Source: Pedococcus aerophilus
GTDB taxonomy: Bacteria; Actinomycetota; Actinomycetes; Actinomycetales; Dermatophilaceae
Direction: 5' to 3'
DNA length: 64,000 nt
Assembly (NCBI RefSeq): GCF_039532215.1
Contig: NZ_BAAARN010000001.1
Span: 913,029-977,028 of the forward strand
Both the position numbers and the translations under genes were made by a program. Below the pieces are notes generated by a model that was not told where the DNA came from, did no database searches, and saw only the letters and a program-made list of their open reading frames with translations. Positions 18,891 to 30,521 of the stretch are shown piece after piece (position 1 is the stretch's first letter; each line of letters begins with the position of its first letter).

Positions 18891-19463
18891 TCAGCCCCCC
18901 GCGCGGCTGTACTCGGCGATCACGACGCCGGACTCGAACGAGCGGAGCCGGGTCCGCCGGAAGTCGCGGGCGGCATACGTCGTCGACCCGAGGACGGGGA
19001 TGCCCGCTCCCAGGACGACGGGGTTGATCTTGAGCACGAGGTGGTCGATCTCGTCGATCACGGCCCCGGCGAGGGTCCCACCACCGGCCACCCAGATCCC
19101 GGTGCCGTCCTCCTGCTTGAGCTCGCGGAGGCGACCGAGCGGGTCGGCGGTGAGCTCGACGTCGTCGGGCACGGTGCGGTCCCTGCTCGAGGCGACGACC
19201 TGCCGCAGGTGGGGGTACGGGCTGTCGATGCCCACGTCGAGGGCAGGCGTGTAGGTGCTCCAGCCCATGAGGACAGTGTCGAACATCGAGCAGTCGGCGG
19301 TGAGCCCCAGGGCGGACTGGACGTGACCGGGCAGCGTGTCGGTGTACTCGCCGACGATCGTCGCCATGTGGTCGCCCTCGACCGGGAAGGCGCTCCAGTC
19401 GCCGTCCGGGGCGGCGATCCGGCCGTCGAGGCTCGTGGCGACGTAGTAGGTCGCGTCGCGCAT
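18891..19463 (-). CDS. Dihydrofolate reductase family protein (RibD C-terminal-like)
   Basis: The 190-residue protein starts YYVATSLDGRIAAPDGDW, the classic entry of the RibD_C/DHFR-like fold, and has GIWVAGGGTLAGAVIDEIDHLVL (about 122-144), which contacts NADPH. Many such proteins are reductases of unknown substrate rather than true FolA. Length fits the family. It stands alone on the minus strand between a hairpin terminator and the convergent SRPBCC pair. Confidence 0.85.
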   Translation of the reverse strand: MRDATYYVATSLDGRIAAPDGDWSAFPVEGDHMATIVGEYTDTLPGHVQSALGLTADCSMFDTVLMGWSTYTPALDVGIDSPYPHLRQVVASSRDRTVPDDVELTADPLGRLRELKQEDGTGIWVAGGGTLAGAVIDEIDHLVLKINPVVLGAGIPVLGSTTYAARDFRRTRLRSFESGVVIAEYSRAGG

Positions 19464-19515
19464 GGTTCTCCGTCCGTCGTGGTGGTCGAGCCGACGAACC
19501 TACTGCAGGGGAAGG

Positions 19516-19554
19516 ACGACGCCGCCGACACCCTGGAGGTGTCGGCGGCGTCGT
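19516..19554 (-). terminator. Hairpin terminator after the acyl-CoA ligase gene
   Basis: Perfect 17-bp arms (ACGACGCCGCCGACACC and complement) enclose a CTGGA loop. It lies 46 nt beyond the ligase stop and before the reductase start, so it should stop read-through between these two minus-strand genes. Confidence 0.75.
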
Positions 19555-19600
19555 GTGCGCGTCAGGCCGGCGTCGGCGTCGTGTCGGCGTCGGCGTGTGC

Positions 19601-21463
<1,863 letters not shown>

Positions 21464-21573
21464 GACCTTCCTCGGCTCGACGATGAGTGGATGCCGTGGA
21501 TCGTGCCATGCCACCGGACGGCGTGGGGCCGATCAGCGTGATTGACACCGAATGGCGACCCGCGCCGGGTGCG

Positions 21574-22752
21574 TCACGCCCGGTATGTCGACAAGTGCAC
21601 GTTGTTGACGAGGCCGATCGCGAGCCAGCAGGCGAACATCGAGGACCCACCGTAGGAGAGGAAGGGCAGCGGCAGACCGGTCACCGGGGTGAGGCCGAGG
21701 TTCATCCCGACGTTCTCGAACACCTGGAACAGCAGCCAGGTCGCCACCCCGATCGCCATCAACCGCCCGAAGGCGTCCTGGGCCCGTGCCGCGACGAGGA
21801 CGGCCCGGAGCACGACGAACCCCAGCAGCACGAGCAGGCCCGCTGCTCCGACGAACCCGAGCTCCTCCCCCGCCACCGAGAAGACGAAGTCGGTCTGCTG
21901 GAACGGGATGAACCCACCCTGGGTCTGCCGTCCCTCGAACAGGCCCTGCCCCTGCCATCCCCCGGAGCCGATGGCGATCCGCACCTGCCGCGTCTGGTAC
22001 CCGATCCCCTGGGGGTCTGCATCGGGGTCGACGAACGCCGTGAGGCGGTCCCGCTGGTAGCCGCTGAGCACCGGGGTCGTCAGGGCCACGACGACCGCGG
22101 CGGCCACCAGCCCGGCCGCCAGGGCCAGCCAGCGCTTGGGGGTGCCTGCGACAGCCACGACCCCGAGGGCCAGCGCCCCGAGGACGAGCGCCGAGCCGAG
22201 GTCCGGCTGGAGCAGCACCAGGCCCACGGGCACGGCGGCGACCACGACGGCCAGAGCCAGGTCGCGCGCGTTGGGCGCGGCCCCGCGGTCCAGCCGCTCG
22301 CCGAGGATGATCGCCAGCCCGAGGCACAGCGCCGCCTTGGCGAACTCCGAGGGCTGCACCGAGAAACCACCCGGCAGCAGGATCCACGAGTGCGACCCGT
22401 TGACGGTCGACCCGACGGGGGTCAGCACCAGCAGCAGCCCACCGACGGACAGGAGGTAGAGCAGCGGGGCGATCGCCCGCAGCAGCTGGTGGCCCATCCG
22501 GGTCACCAGTGCGGCGATGACCACGCCGACCGCCGTGGTGAACAGGTGCCGGACGAGGTATGCCGACCCGGCCACCTGCCGGGTCGCGGACCAGACGAGC
22601 AGCGCACCGACGAGGGAGAGACCGAGGGCGGCGATGACCAGGCCCCAGTCGCTGCGGGCCCACAGGGCGGCTCCCCCGCTCGCCCTGGACCAGCCCCCTC
22701 CTCGGCGGGCTCCGGTCAGGACGGGACGATCGAGGCCAGGACCCGTCGGCAC
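21574..22752 (-). CDS. rodA: Rod-shape/elongation peptidoglycan glycosyltransferase RodA (SEDS family)
   Basis: SEDS proteins polymerise lipid II into glycan strands together with a class B penicillin-binding protein. About ten hydrophobic segments are visible, with the family motifs GSHSWILLPGGFSVQPSEFAKAAL and, near the C-terminus, GLPLPFLSYGGSS. Start choice is unusual: no ATG, GTG or TTG lies in frame between transmembrane segment 1 and the ribF stop. The GTG at 22752 inside ribF (37-nt overlap, weak GAGAA site) gives 392 residues; a CTG at 22719 overlapping the ribF stop as CTGA is the alternative. No pbp2 or mreBCD gene adjoins it. Confidence 0.9.
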   Translation of the reverse strand: MPTGPGLDRPVLTGARRGGGWSRASGGAALWARSDWGLVIAALGLSLVGALLVWSATRQVAGSAYLVRHLFTTAVGVVIAALVTRMGHQLLRAIAPLLYLLSVGGLLLVLTPVGSTVNGSHSWILLPGGFSVQPSEFAKAALCLGLAIILGERLDRGAAPNARDLALAVVVAAVPVGLVLLQPDLGSALVLGALALGVVAVAGTPKRWLALAAGLVAAAVVVALTTPVLSGYQRDRLTAFVDPDADPQGIGYQTRQVRIAIGSGGWQGQGLFEGRQTQGGFIPFQQTDFVFSVAGEELGFVGAAGLLVLLGFVVLRAVLVAARAQDAFGRLMAIGVATWLLFQVFENVGMNLGLTPVTGLPLPFLSYGGSSMFACWLAIGLVNNVHLSTYRA

Positions 22753-23678
22753 TTCTCGATGTCCCCGGCCATGGCCTCCAGCAGCTCCTCGATCGACTCG
22801 AAGCGCAGCGTCGGGCGGATGTGCTCCACGAACTCCACGGTGACCTGCTCGTCGTACAGGTCGAGGTCGGTGCGGTCGAGGACGTAGGCCTCGACCGTGC
22901 GGACGGTGCCGTCGAAGGTCGGGTTGGTCCCGACCGAGATGGCGCACGGGAGGGTGCGCTCGGGGTCCTGGCCGTCCAGCCCGGTGCGGGTCAGCCAACC
23001 GGCGTACACCCCGTCGGCGGGGACCAGCCCGAGGGCGTCGTCGGAGAGGTTGGCCGTCGGGTAGCCGAGCTCACGACCGCGGTGCGCGCCGTGGACGACC
23101 GTGCCGGTCATGCGGTGCGGGCGTCCCAGGATCGCGGCCGCGGCGGCCACCTCGCCCGCGCCCAGGTGTCGACGCACGGCGGAGGACGACCAGCGCTCCC
23201 CGTCACCGAGGTCGTCGAGGACCACGACGTCGAAGCCGTGGACGGCACCGAGCTCTCGCAGCGTGTCGACGTCGCCGGTGTAGCCGCGGCCGAAGCCCCG
23301 GGCGTCGGCGCCGACGACGAGGGCGGCGACCCCGAGCGTCTCGACGAAGGTGCGGACGATGAACTCCTCGGCGGTCTGCTCGGCGAACTCGCGGGTGAAG
23401 TCGAGCACCAGCAGCCCGTCGATCCCGGTCTGCGCCAGGAGCTCGTCGCGCAGCCGTCCCGGGGCGATCAGCTCGAGGCCGCCCTCGGGGTGGAAGATCT
23501 CCGCCGGGTGCGGGTCGAAGGTGACGGCCACGCTCGGCAGGCCGCGCTGCACCCCCTCCTCGACCAGCCGGCCCAGCACGGCACGGTGCCCGAGGTGGAC
23601 GCCGTCGAAGTTGCCGAAGGTGGCCACGCTGCGTCGCAGCGGGTCAGGGGTCTGGGCGGGGTCGGTCCAGCGGTGCAC
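22716..23678 (-). CDS. ribF: Bifunctional riboflavin kinase/FAD synthetase
   Basis: RibF makes FMN and then FAD. The 320-residue protein has the adenylyltransferase domain with GNFDGVHLGH (22-31) and TFDPHP, and the riboflavin kinase domain from about residue 185 with GRELGYPTANL and the NPTFDGTVRTVEAYVLD block. GTG at 23678 gives MHRWTDP, typical of actinobacterial RibF; a GTG at 23687 would add three residues and sit 1 nt from the truB stop. It belongs to the rbfA-truB-ribF run and overlaps the probable rodA start. Confidence 0.96.
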   Translation of the reverse strand: MHRWTDPAQTPDPLRRSVATFGNFDGVHLGHRAVLGRLVEEGVQRGLPSVAVTFDPHPAEIFHPEGGLELIAPGRLRDELLAQTGIDGLLVLDFTREFAEQTAEEFIVRTFVETLGVAALVVGADARGFGRGYTGDVDTLRELGAVHGFDVVVLDDLGDGERWSSSAVRRHLGAGEVAAAAAILGRPHRMTGTVVHGAHRGRELGYPTANLSDDALGLVPADGVYAGWLTRTGLDGQDPERTLPCAISVGTNPTFDGTVRTVEAYVLDRTDLDLYDEQVTVEFVEHIRPTLRFESIEELLEAMAGDIEKCRRVLASIVPS

Positions 23679-23688
23679 GGAGGACACT

Positions 23689-24603
23689 CTACGAACCCGC
23701 GGGAGCGAACACGACGTGCGACCGGGCTTTGTGACCGGACTCATCGAGCATGGCGACCAGGGTGCCGTCGGGGGCGAAGGCCGCGACCGGCTCGGTGCGT
23801 CCGGCTTCGGCGGAGTCGACCCGTTGGCCGTAGCCGATGGTGCGGGCCTGCTCCTCGCTGAGCTCTCGCACGGCGAACTGCGCGCGGGCCGCGTCGGCGA
23901 GCGTGGTGACCGGCATGTGCTCGGGACCCTCGAGCCGCCCGAGGTCCTCGAGGTCGTGCGCTCCGTCGAGCGTGAAGGCCCCGACGCGGGTGCGGCGCAG
24001 GGCGGTGAGGTGACCCCCGACGCCGAGCGCGGTGCCGAGGTCGCGGGCGAGCGCGCGCACGTACGTGCCCGAGCTGACCGTGACCTCGACGTCGACGTCG
24101 ACCACCGGGGTGCCGTCGACCTCGTGCGCCCGGGTGTCGAGCACCGTGAACCGCTCGACGGTCACCGGTCGGGCCGGCAGCTGGACGTCCTCCCCGGCGC
24201 GGACGCGGTGGTAGGAGCGCTGCCCGTTGACCTTGATGGCCGAGACGCTGCTCGGCACCTGCTGGATCGGCCCGGTGAGCGTGGCGACCGCCGCGTCGAC
24301 CTCCGCGCGGGTGACCCCGTCAGCGGCGACCGCCGTGGTGACCTCGCCCTCGGCGTCGTCGGTGATCGTCGACTGCCCGAGGCGGATGGTCGCGGTGTAG
24401 TCCTTGTCGCAGCCGACGAGGAACGTCAGCAGCTTCGTCGCCCGGCCGATGCCGAGGACCAGGACGCCCGTGGCCATGGGGTCGAGCGTCCCGGCGTGGC
24501 CGACCTTGCGGGTGCCGCAGAGTCGGCGGCCTCGCCCCACCACGTCGTGACTGGTCCAGCCTGCCGGCTTGTCGACGACGAGCAGGCCGTCAGGCGCGGG
24601 CAT
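23689..24603 (-). CDS. truB: tRNA pseudouridine(55) synthase
   Basis: TruB makes pseudouridine 55 in the T-loop of tRNAs. The 304-residue protein contains GHAGTLDPMATGVL with the catalytic aspartate at about position 41, the family motif KDYTATIRLG and SGTYVRALARDLG (about 178-190). The C-terminal extension is the short actinobacterial type. It overlaps the end of rbfA by 14 nt. Confidence 0.97.
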   Translation of the reverse strand: MPAPDGLLVVDKPAGWTSHDVVGRGRRLCGTRKVGHAGTLDPMATGVLVLGIGRATKLLTFLVGCDKDYTATIRLGQSTITDDAEGEVTTAVAADGVTRAEVDAAVATLTGPIQQVPSSVSAIKVNGQRSYHRVRAGEDVQLPARPVTVERFTVLDTRAHEVDGTPVVDVDVEVTVSSGTYVRALARDLGTALGVGGHLTALRRTRVGAFTLDGAHDLEDLGRLEGPEHMPVTTLADAARAQFAVRELSEEQARTIGYGQRVDSAEAGRTEPVAAFAPDGTLVAMLDESGHKARSHVVFAPAGS

Positions 24604-25102
24604 TCGGCGCCGTACCGTCCTCGGTCACGTCCGCGGAGACGTCGTCCTCGCCTAGGTCCGTCTCGTCGCCCAGCGCGTCGACGTCCTCGTCCTTGCGGTA
24701 CGGGTCGGCGTCACCGGCGTACGTCGCGCCGGCAGCCGCGGCGGCCACCGCGGCGTCGCGCTCCTTGGCCTCGCGCAGGAGGTCCTCGAGGTGCGAGGCC
24801 GTCTCCGGGATGGCGTCGGCGAAGAAGTCCAGGCTCGGCGTCAGGCGGATCTTGATCTGCTGCCCGACGAACGAGCGCAGCCGACCCTTGTTCTTCTCGA
24901 GCAGCGCAGCGGTCTTCGCGCGCTGCGCCTCGTCGCCGAAGACGGTGTAGAACACCGATGCGTGCTGGAGGTCACCGGTCACCCGCACGTCGGTGATGGT
25001 GATGAAACCGAGGTCGGGGTCCTTGACGATCGACACGACGTTGGCCGCGATGAGGACCTTGATGCGGTCGGCGATCTTGCGGGCGCGTCCGGTGTCAGCC
25101 AT
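24590..25102 (-). CDS. rbfA: 30S ribosome-binding factor A
   Basis: RbfA helps mature the 5' end of 16S rRNA and binds free 30S subunits. The 170-residue protein has the single KH-like domain (ARKIADRIKVLIAANVV, ITDVRVTGDLQHASVFYTVFG, RLTPSLDFFAD) and a longer than usual acidic tail (about residues 118-170, rich in Asp/Glu/Ala). AAGGAG lies about 9 nt before the ATG. A hairpin separates it from infB upstream, so it may have its own promoter or depend on read-through. Confidence 0.96.
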   Translation of the reverse strand: MADTGRARKIADRIKVLIAANVVSIVKDPDLGFITITDVRVTGDLQHASVFYTVFGDEAQRAKTAALLEKNKGRLRSFVGQQIKIRLTPSLDFFADAIPETASHLEDLLREAKERDAAVAAAAAGATYAGDADPYRKDEDVDALGDETDLGEDDVSADVTEDGTAPNARA

Positions 25103-25155
25103 GACGGGACTCCTTGCTGCTGCAGTCGATGAGCTCAGGGGTGGGGCGAAGGCGA

Positions 25156-25186
25156 AGCCGGGGGCGACCACAGGCCGCCCCCGGCT
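25156..25186 (-). terminator. Hairpin between infB and rbfA
   Basis: Perfect 11-bp arms AGCCGGGGGCG/CGCCCCCGGCT enclose a 9-nt loop, 14 nt after the infB stop. It probably partially ends the rimP-nusA-ylxR-infB transcript and lowers expression of rbfA-truB-ribF-rodA relative to infB. Confidence 0.6.
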
Positions 25187-25200
25187 CACGCTGCATACGA

Positions 25201-28137
25201 TCAGGCGCGCGGCTTCTCGCGCATCTCGTAGGTGGCGATGAGGTCGCCGAGCTGGAGGTCGTTGTACGACCCCAGGTTGATGCCGCACTCGAAGCCCTCG
25301 CGGACCTCGGTGACGTCGTCCTTGAACCGGCGCAGGCCGGCGATCTCGACGTTCTCCGAGATGACCACGCCGTTGCGGGTGATCCGGGCGCGGGTGCCGC
25401 GCTTGATCTCGCCGCTGCGGACGATCGATCCGGCGATGTTGCCGAACTTGCTGGAGCGGAAGATCTCGCGGATCTCGGCGGTGCCGAGCTCCACCTCCTC
25501 GAACTCCGGCTTGAGCATGCCCTTCAGGGCTGCCTCGATCTCCTCGATGGCCTGGTAGATCACCGAGTAGTAGCGGATCTCGACGCCCTCGCGCTCGGCG
25601 TAGTCAGCGTTCTGGCCCTCGGCCCGGACGTTGTAGCCGATGATGATGGCGTCGGACGCCATCGCGAGGTTGATGTTGTTCATCGTGATCGCACCGACGC
25701 CGCGGTCGATGATCCGCAGGTCGACCTCGTCGCCCACGTCGATCTGCAGGAGCGCGTCCTCGAGCGCCTCGACAGAACCGGACACGTCGCCCTTGAGGAT
25801 GAGGTTGAGCGTCTCGACCTTGCCGGCCGCGAGCGCCTCGTTGAGGTCCTCGAGGGAGATGCGCTTGCGGGCCTTGGCCAGGGAGGCCTGGCGGTCGGCC
25901 GCTTCGCGCCGCTCGGCGATCTGACGGGCCGTGCGGTCGTCCGGGGCCACCACGAAGGTGTCACCGGCGCGCGGGACCGAGGACAGACCGAGCACCTGCA
26001 CGGGACGGGACGGACCCGCCTCCTTGAGGTTGTTGCCGTGCTCGTCGAGCATCGCGCGGACGCGGCCGTAGGCCGAACCCGTGACGATGGCGTCACCGAC
26101 GTGCAGCGTGCCGGCCTGGACCAGCACCGTGGCCGTGGCGCCACGGCCACGGTCGAGGTTGGCCTCGATCGCGACGCCGCGGGCGTCGCGGTCGGCGTTG
26201 GCACGCAGGTCGAGGGCCGCGTCGGCGGTGAGCAGGACGGCCTCGAGGAGGGCGTCGATGTTCTGGCCGGCCTTGGCGGACACGTCCACGAACATCGTCT
26301 CGCCGCCGTACTCCTCAGCCACGAGGTTGTACTCGGTGAGCTGCTGGCGGACCTTGGACGGGTTCGCACCCTCGACGTCGATCTTGTTCACCGCGACGAC
26401 GATCGGGACGTCCGCAGCCTGGGCGTGGTTGAGCGCCTCGATGGTCTGCGGCATCACGCCGTCGTCGGCCGCGACCACGAGGATCGCGATGTCGGTGACC
26501 TTCGCACCACGGGCACGCATGGCGGTGAACGCCTCGTGACCCGGGGTGTCGATGAAGGTGATCGGACGGTCGACGCCCTCGTGCATCTTGTGCACCTGGT
26601 AGGCACCGATGTGCTGGGTGATGCCACCGGACTCGCCACCGGCGACGTCCTCGTTGCGGATGGCGTCGAGCAGGCGGGTCTTTCCGTGGTCGACGTGACC
26701 CATGACGGTCACGACCGGCGGACGCGCCTCGAGGTCGTCGTCGTCCTCACCCTCGATACCCGTCTCCAGGTCGATGTTGAAGGCGTCGAAGAGCTCCTTC
26801 TCCTCCTCCTCGGGGGAGACGACCTCGATGTTGTAGCCGAGCTCGGCACCGAGCAGCTTGAAGGTGTCCTCGTCCAGCGACTGGGTGGCCGTGGCCATCT
26901 CGCCGAGGTGGAAGAGCACCGTCACCAGTGCACCGGGGTTCGCGTTGATCTTGTCGGCGAAGTCGCTGAGCGACGAGCCGCGACGCACCCGGATGAGGGT
27001 GTCGCCGTTGCCACGGGGCACGCTGACGCCACCGAGCGACGGCGCCTGCATCTGCTCGAACTCCTGGCGCTTCGCGCGCTTGGACTTGCGGCCTCGGACC
27101 GGACGACCGCCACCGCGACCGAACGCACCCGCGGTCGAACCGCGACCTGCGCCACCACGGAAGCCACCGCCACCGGGGCGACCGGCGAAACCGCCGCCAC
27201 CACCGGCACCGGGACCACCAGGGCCACGGCCGGCACCGCCGGGACCACCGGGGCCACGGGCGCCACCACGGGCGGGACGCTCACCGGGACGGCCGACCGC
27301 GCTGCGGTCGGGCATCATGCCCGGGCTGGGACGCGGACCACCGGGACGGGGCCCACCGGGACCGGCGGTGCCACCCGGACGCGGGCCGGCTGCACCGGGG
27401 CCGCCGGGGCGGCTCTGGGGGCGCGGCATGCCCTGCGACGGGGCGAACGGGTTGTTCCCGGGACGGGTGGACTCGCGCGAGCCACCTTCACGGGGAGCGC
27501 CGCCCTCGCGGGCACCCTCACGACCGCCGTCGCGGCCGCCGTCACGACCCGTGCGCATGCCCTGGCTGGGCGCGAACGGGTTGTTGCCCGGACGCGGAGC
27601 GCCGGGACGGGGGGCCGAGCCACCGGGGCGCGGCGCGGAGCCGGGACGCGGTGAGGCGGGGACGCCGGAGGACTGCTTGCCACCGTCGCGGGCGGACTGC
27701 ACGTCCGCCTTGGCGGCAGGAGCCGCCGGAGCAGCAGGGGCGGGGGCTGCGGGGGTCGCCTTGGCGGCCGGTGCAGCAGGAGCCGCGGGCGCCGGTGCCG
27801 CCGGGGCGGGCGACGCCTTGGCGGCGGGGGCAGCCGGTGCCGGGGCAGCGGTGGCCGCAGGAGCCTGGGGCTCTGCGGGTGCCTGCTTGGCCGGGGCCGG
27901 CGGGGTCGGTGCCGCCGGGGCGGCGGGAGCGGCAGCTGCCGGCTTCGCCGGGGCAGCCTTGGAGGCCGGGGACTTCTTGTCCTCCGGGAAAGTCTCCGTC
28001 GCCTTGCGGACGACGGGGGCCTCAATGGTCGAACTGGCGGTCTTGACGTACTCGCCAATGCTGTTGAGGTGGGCGATCAGCGTCTTGCTGTCGGTGCCGA
28101 GCTCTTTCGCGAGCGCGCTTACACGGACCTTGGCCAC
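25201..28137 (-). CDS. infB: Translation initiation factor IF-2
   Basis: IF-2 brings fMet-tRNA to the 30S subunit and drives GTP-dependent subunit joining. The 978-residue protein has an IF2_N motif at residues 1-50 ([11 protein letters not shown]), then about 300 residues of Ala/Pro- and Gly/Arg-rich linker in which a [12 protein letters not shown] block occurs twice, a second IF2_N-like part near 375-430, and the G domain with GHVDHGKT at about 479-486. Domains II-IV with the fMet-binding C2 fold follow. GTG start at 28137 with AGGAG 4 nt upstream, part of which lies in a leader hairpin. Confidence 0.98.
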   Translation of the reverse strand: MAKVRVSALAKELGTDSKTLIAHLNSIGEYVKTASSTIEAPVVRKATETFPEDKKSPASKAAPAKPAAAAPAAPAAPTPPAPAKQAPAEPQAPAATAAPAPAAPAAKASPAPAAPAPAAPAAPAAKATPAAPAPAAPAAPAAKADVQSARDGGKQSSGVPASPRPGSAPRPGGSAPRPGAPRPGNNPFAPSQGMRTGRDGGRDGGREGAREGGAPREGGSRESTRPGNNPFAPSQGMPRPQSRPGGPGAAGPRPGGTAGPGGPRPGGPRPSPGMMPDRSAVGRPGERPARGGARGPGGPGGAGRGPGGPGAGGGGGFAGRPGGGGFRGGAGRGSTAGAFGRGGGRPVRGRKSKRAKRQEFEQMQAPSLGGVSVPRGNGDTLIRVRRGSSLSDFADKINANPGALVTVLFHLGEMATATQSLDEDTFKLLGAELGYNIEVVSPEEEEKELFDAFNIDLETGIEGEDDDDLEARPPVVTVMGHVDHGKTRLLDAIRNEDVAGGESGGITQHIGAYQVHKMHEGVDRPITFIDTPGHEAFTAMRARGAKVTDIAILVVAADDGVMPQTIEALNHAQAADVPIVVAVNKIDVEGANPSKVRQQLTEYNLVAEEYGGETMFVDVSAKAGQNIDALLEAVLLTADAALDLRANADRDARGVAIEANLDRGRGATATVLVQAGTLHVGDAIVTGSAYGRVRAMLDEHGNNLKEAGPSRPVQVLGLSSVPRAGDTFVVAPDDRTARQIAERREAADRQASLAKARKRISLEDLNEALAAGKVETLNLILKGDVSGSVEALEDALLQIDVGDEVDLRIIDRGVGAITMNNINLAMASDAIIIGYNVRAEGQNADYAEREGVEIRYYSVIYQAIEEIEAALKGMLKPEFEEVELGTAEIREIFRSSKFGNIAGSIVRSGEIKRGTRARITRNGVVISENVEIAGLRRFKDDVTEVREGFECGINLGSYNDLQLGDLIATYEMREKPRA

Positions 28138-28141
28138 GTTT

Positions 28142-28170
28142 CTCCTGTTCCTGGTCCGTGCCAGGACAGG
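28142..28170 (-). promoter_or_regulatory. infB leader hairpin overlapping its Shine-Dalgarno
   Basis: CCTGTTCCTGG (28144-28154) pairs with CCAGGACAGG (28161-28170) with one bulged base and a 6-nt loop. On the minus strand the AGGAG ribosome site of infB is 28142-28146, so three of its bases lie in the stem. This could lower or tune IF-2 translation. Regulation is inferred. Confidence 0.35.
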
Positions 28171-28291
28171 CGCGGACCGTCGTTACTGCTGGGGGGAGCT
28201 CATTGCTGAGTTCTCATCGGGTGCTCATCAGCGGTCAAACCCACTCTCTGTTCAGAGTCATGGTCGGTTCCCATAGCGATGGACGGTTGGT

Positions 28292-28657
28292 TCAAAGACT
28301 GTCCGGCGTGTGGTCGGGACCGAGGTCACCGGCCAGCTGCCGAACGTGTCGTGCGACCGCCTCGGGATCGGTCGGTGCGCTGGTGTGCAGCGCTCGACCG
28401 AACGCTCGGCGGCGTAGGGCCTGCTCGAGACAGTCGCCCGTGGGGTGCAGCCATGCGCCACGCCCCGGCAGGCGGCGCCACAGATCGGGCACCAACCGGG
28501 TCGCCCCGGTGTCGTCCGTCTCCGCGACCACTCGCAGGAGTGCCGACCAGCTATCCGTCCCGCGGCACCCCACACACGTCCGGACGGGAGTCCGGGCCGT
28601 CGTGCGGGTGGTGTCGTCCTGTGCTGCGGGCTGGGGTCCAGTCCGGTCGGTCACCAC
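28292..28657 (-). CDS. ylxR: YlxR family RNA-binding protein (DUF448)
   Basis: The 121-residue protein has the YlxR core: RTCVGCRGTDSWSALLRVV, then the GRGAWLHPTGDCLEQALRRRAFGRAL block, which folds into a basic RNA-binding surface. YlxR proteins lie between nusA and infB in most Gram-positive genomes and have been linked to RNase P function and gene regulation. Two GTG codons stand in tandem at the start (28657 and 28654), with AGGGG about 9 nt before. Spacing to nusA is 11 nt. Confidence 0.93.
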   Translation of the reverse strand: MVTDRTGPQPAAQDDTTRTTARTPVRTCVGCRGTDSWSALLRVVAETDDTGATRLVPDLWRRLPGRGAWLHPTGDCLEQALRRRAFGRALHTSAPTDPEAVARHVRQLAGDLGPDHTPDSL

Positions 28658-28668
28658 CAGTCTATCCC

Positions 28669-29799
28669 CTAGCGGCGCTCGGGTGCGTCACCCGTGCTGC
28701 GCCGCGGGGCGCCGGAGCCACCCTGGGAGCCACCTCGGGAGTCACCTCGCGCCGCACTCCCACCACCAGCACCGGCAGCACCAGCGCCCTGGCCGTCCGC
28801 GGGCTGGGTGTCCGGGCGGATGTCGATGCGCCAGCCGGTGAGCTTGGCGGCGAGGCGGGCGTTCTGGCCCTCCTTGCCGATGGCGAGCGAGAGCTGGTAG
28901 TCGGGGACGACCACCCGTGCCGAGCGCAGCTGGGGGTCGACGATCTCGACCGACTCGACCCGCGAGGGCGAGAGGGCGGCAGCCACGAAGGTCCGCGCGT
29001 CCTCGGAGTAGTCGACGATGTCGATCTTCTCGCCGTGCAGCTCGGTCATCACGGCGCGGACGCGAGCGCCCATCGGGCCGATGCAGGCGCCCTTGGCGTT
29101 GAGACCGGCGATCTTGGAGTGGACCGCGATCTTGGTGCGGTGACCGGCCTCTCGGGCCAGGGCCGCGATCTCCACGGAGCCGTCGGCGATCTCGGGCACC
29201 TCGAGCGCGAAGAGCTTGCGGACGAGGTTGGGGTGGGTGCGGGACAGGCCGATCTGCGGGCCCTTGGGTCCGCGGCGCACGGAGACGACGAAGCAGCGCA
29301 GGCGCTCCCCGTGCACGTACTTCTCCCCCGGGACCTGCTCGGACAGCGGCAGGATGCCCTCGACGGTGCCGAAGTCGACGGTCACGTGGCGCGGGTCGGG
29401 GCTCTGCTGGATCACGCCCGCGACGACGTCGCCCTCGCGGCCCTTGAAGTCGCCCATGATGGCGTCGTCCTCGAGGTCGCGCAGGCGCTGGACGATGACC
29501 TGGCGCGCGGTGGCCGCAGCGATGCGACCGAAGCCGGTCGGGGTGTCGTCGAACTCGGGGCCGTACTCCCGCGGCGGACGCTCCTGGCCCTCGACGGGCT
29601 CGGGCTGCTCCAGCTCCTCCTGGGCCCACACCACGACGTGGCCGGTCTTGCGGTCCAGCTCGACGCGCGCGGTGCGGTAGGAGTCATCGGTGCGGTGGTA
29701 GGCCACGAGCAGCGCCTGCTCGATCGCCGGGATGAGGATGTCGAGGGAGATGTCACGCTCGCGCTCCAGCGCCCTCAGGGCCGCAAGGTCGATGTCCAT
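28669..29799 (-). CDS. nusA: Transcription termination/antitermination protein NusA
   Basis: NusA binds RNA polymerase and nascent RNA and modulates pausing, termination and rRNA antitermination. The 376-residue protein shows the N-terminal polymerase-binding domain, an S1 domain (about 110-180, [25 protein letters not shown]) and two KH domains ([42 protein letters not shown]). It lacks the acidic repeats of Gammaproteobacteria, as is normal here; a Gly/Ser/Arg-rich tail follows instead. It starts 2 nt after rimP ends. Confidence 0.98.
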   Translation of the reverse strand: MDIDLAALRALERERDISLDILIPAIEQALLVAYHRTDDSYRTARVELDRKTGHVVVWAQEELEQPEPVEGQERPPREYGPEFDDTPTGFGRIAAATARQVIVQRLRDLEDDAIMGDFKGREGDVVAGVIQQSPDPRHVTVDFGTVEGILPLSEQVPGEKYVHGERLRCFVVSVRRGPKGPQIGLSRTHPNLVRKLFALEVPEIADGSVEIAALAREAGHRTKIAVHSKIAGLNAKGACIGPMGARVRAVMTELHGEKIDIVDYSEDARTFVAAALSPSRVESVEIVDPQLRSARVVVPDYQLSLAIGKEGQNARLAAKLTGWRIDIRPDTQPADGQGAGAAGAGGGSAARGDSRGGSQGGSGAPRRSTGDAPERR

Positions 29800-29801
29800 C
29801 G

Positions 29802-30419
29802 TCAGTTCTCCTCGGTGTCGTCGTGCAGGTCGTCGTGCTGGTCGTCAGGCTGGTCGGGGTCGTCGGCGCCCTGGTCGTCGGCGCCCTGGTCGTCGGCGCC
29901 CTGCTCGTCGGCGGACGGACGCGAGAACTCGACCTCGACCACGGCCCGCTCCACCGCGGCATACGCGAGGCTCACGGTCCGGGCGGGGGTCTTCTTGGCG
30001 GCGGGCACCTCGAGGGTGACCGTCTCGTCGTCGGCGCGCACGATGCGGCCGGTCACGGCGGGGCCCTCGGTGGGGGTGAGGGTGACGAGGCGGGTGACGT
30101 TGCGGCGGAAGTGGCGCGCCTCGGTCAGCGGGCGGTCCACGCCCGGTGAGGTGACCTCGAGGGTGTAGGGCTGCTCCCCCATGACGTCGGTCTCGTCGAG
30201 GGTGTCGCTCACCGCGCGGGTCGCGTCGGCGACCTCGTCGAGGGTGAGGGGGGCGGTGACGGTCGTGGTGGCGTCGGCGGACGCGGCCAGCACCCGGTCG
30301 ATCCAGATCCGGACCAGCCGCCGTCTCCCGGCCGCGGTCACCGCGACGTCCTCCACGAGCAGACCGAGGGCCGCGAGGGGCTGCTCGACTGCGGGACGAA
30401 TCTGGTCCTTGACGCTCAA
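29802..30419 (-). CDS. rimP: Ribosome maturation factor RimP
   Basis: RimP is needed for 30S assembly. The 205-residue protein has both RimP domains: [47 protein letters not shown] and the SH3-like C-terminal domain. An acidic tail of about 40 residues follows, partly made of GADDQ repeats coded by a 15-bp tandem repeat. The TTG at 30419 is the best start (AGAGGA about 9 nt upstream, family-like N-terminus). It heads the rimP-nusA-ylxR-infB operon and diverges from the DUF4439 gene. Confidence 0.95.
   Translation of the reverse strand: MSVKDQIRPAVEQPLAALGLLVEDVAVTAAGRRRLVRIWIDRVLAASADATTTVTAPLTLDEVADATRAVSDTLDETDVMGEQPYTLEVTSPGVDRPLTEARHFRRNVTRLVTLTPTEGPAVTGRIVRADDETVTLEVPAAKKTPARTVSLAYAAVERAVVEVEFSRPSADEQGADDQGADDQGADDPDQPDDQHDDLHDDTEEN
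29859..29903 (-). repeat. 15-bp tandem repeat inside rimP
   Basis: Three perfect copies of GTCGTCGGCGCCCTG (plus-strand reading) lie end to end at 29859-29903, followed by a partial copy. They encode the GADDQ units of the acidic RimP tail. Copy number could vary between strains by slippage without shifting the frame. Confidence 0.8.
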
Positions 30420-30521
30420 CTGACTCGTCCTCTCTGAAGTTTGGTGGTCGTGCGGGGCCCACTCTATCCACGCCGGGAGCGGGACGCATGCCAGCGTCGG
30501 GGCGCATGGCAGGATCGGCGC

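Noticed and set aside
27400-27620. CRISPR-like repeated blocks in infB
   Set aside because: The repeated DNA codes the [12 protein letters not shown] linker motif of IF-2 twice; spacing and number do not fit a CRISPR array.
25114-27654. An 846-codon plus-strand frame over infB
   Set aside because: It is antisense to the IF-2 coding region and consists of low-complexity shadow sequence.
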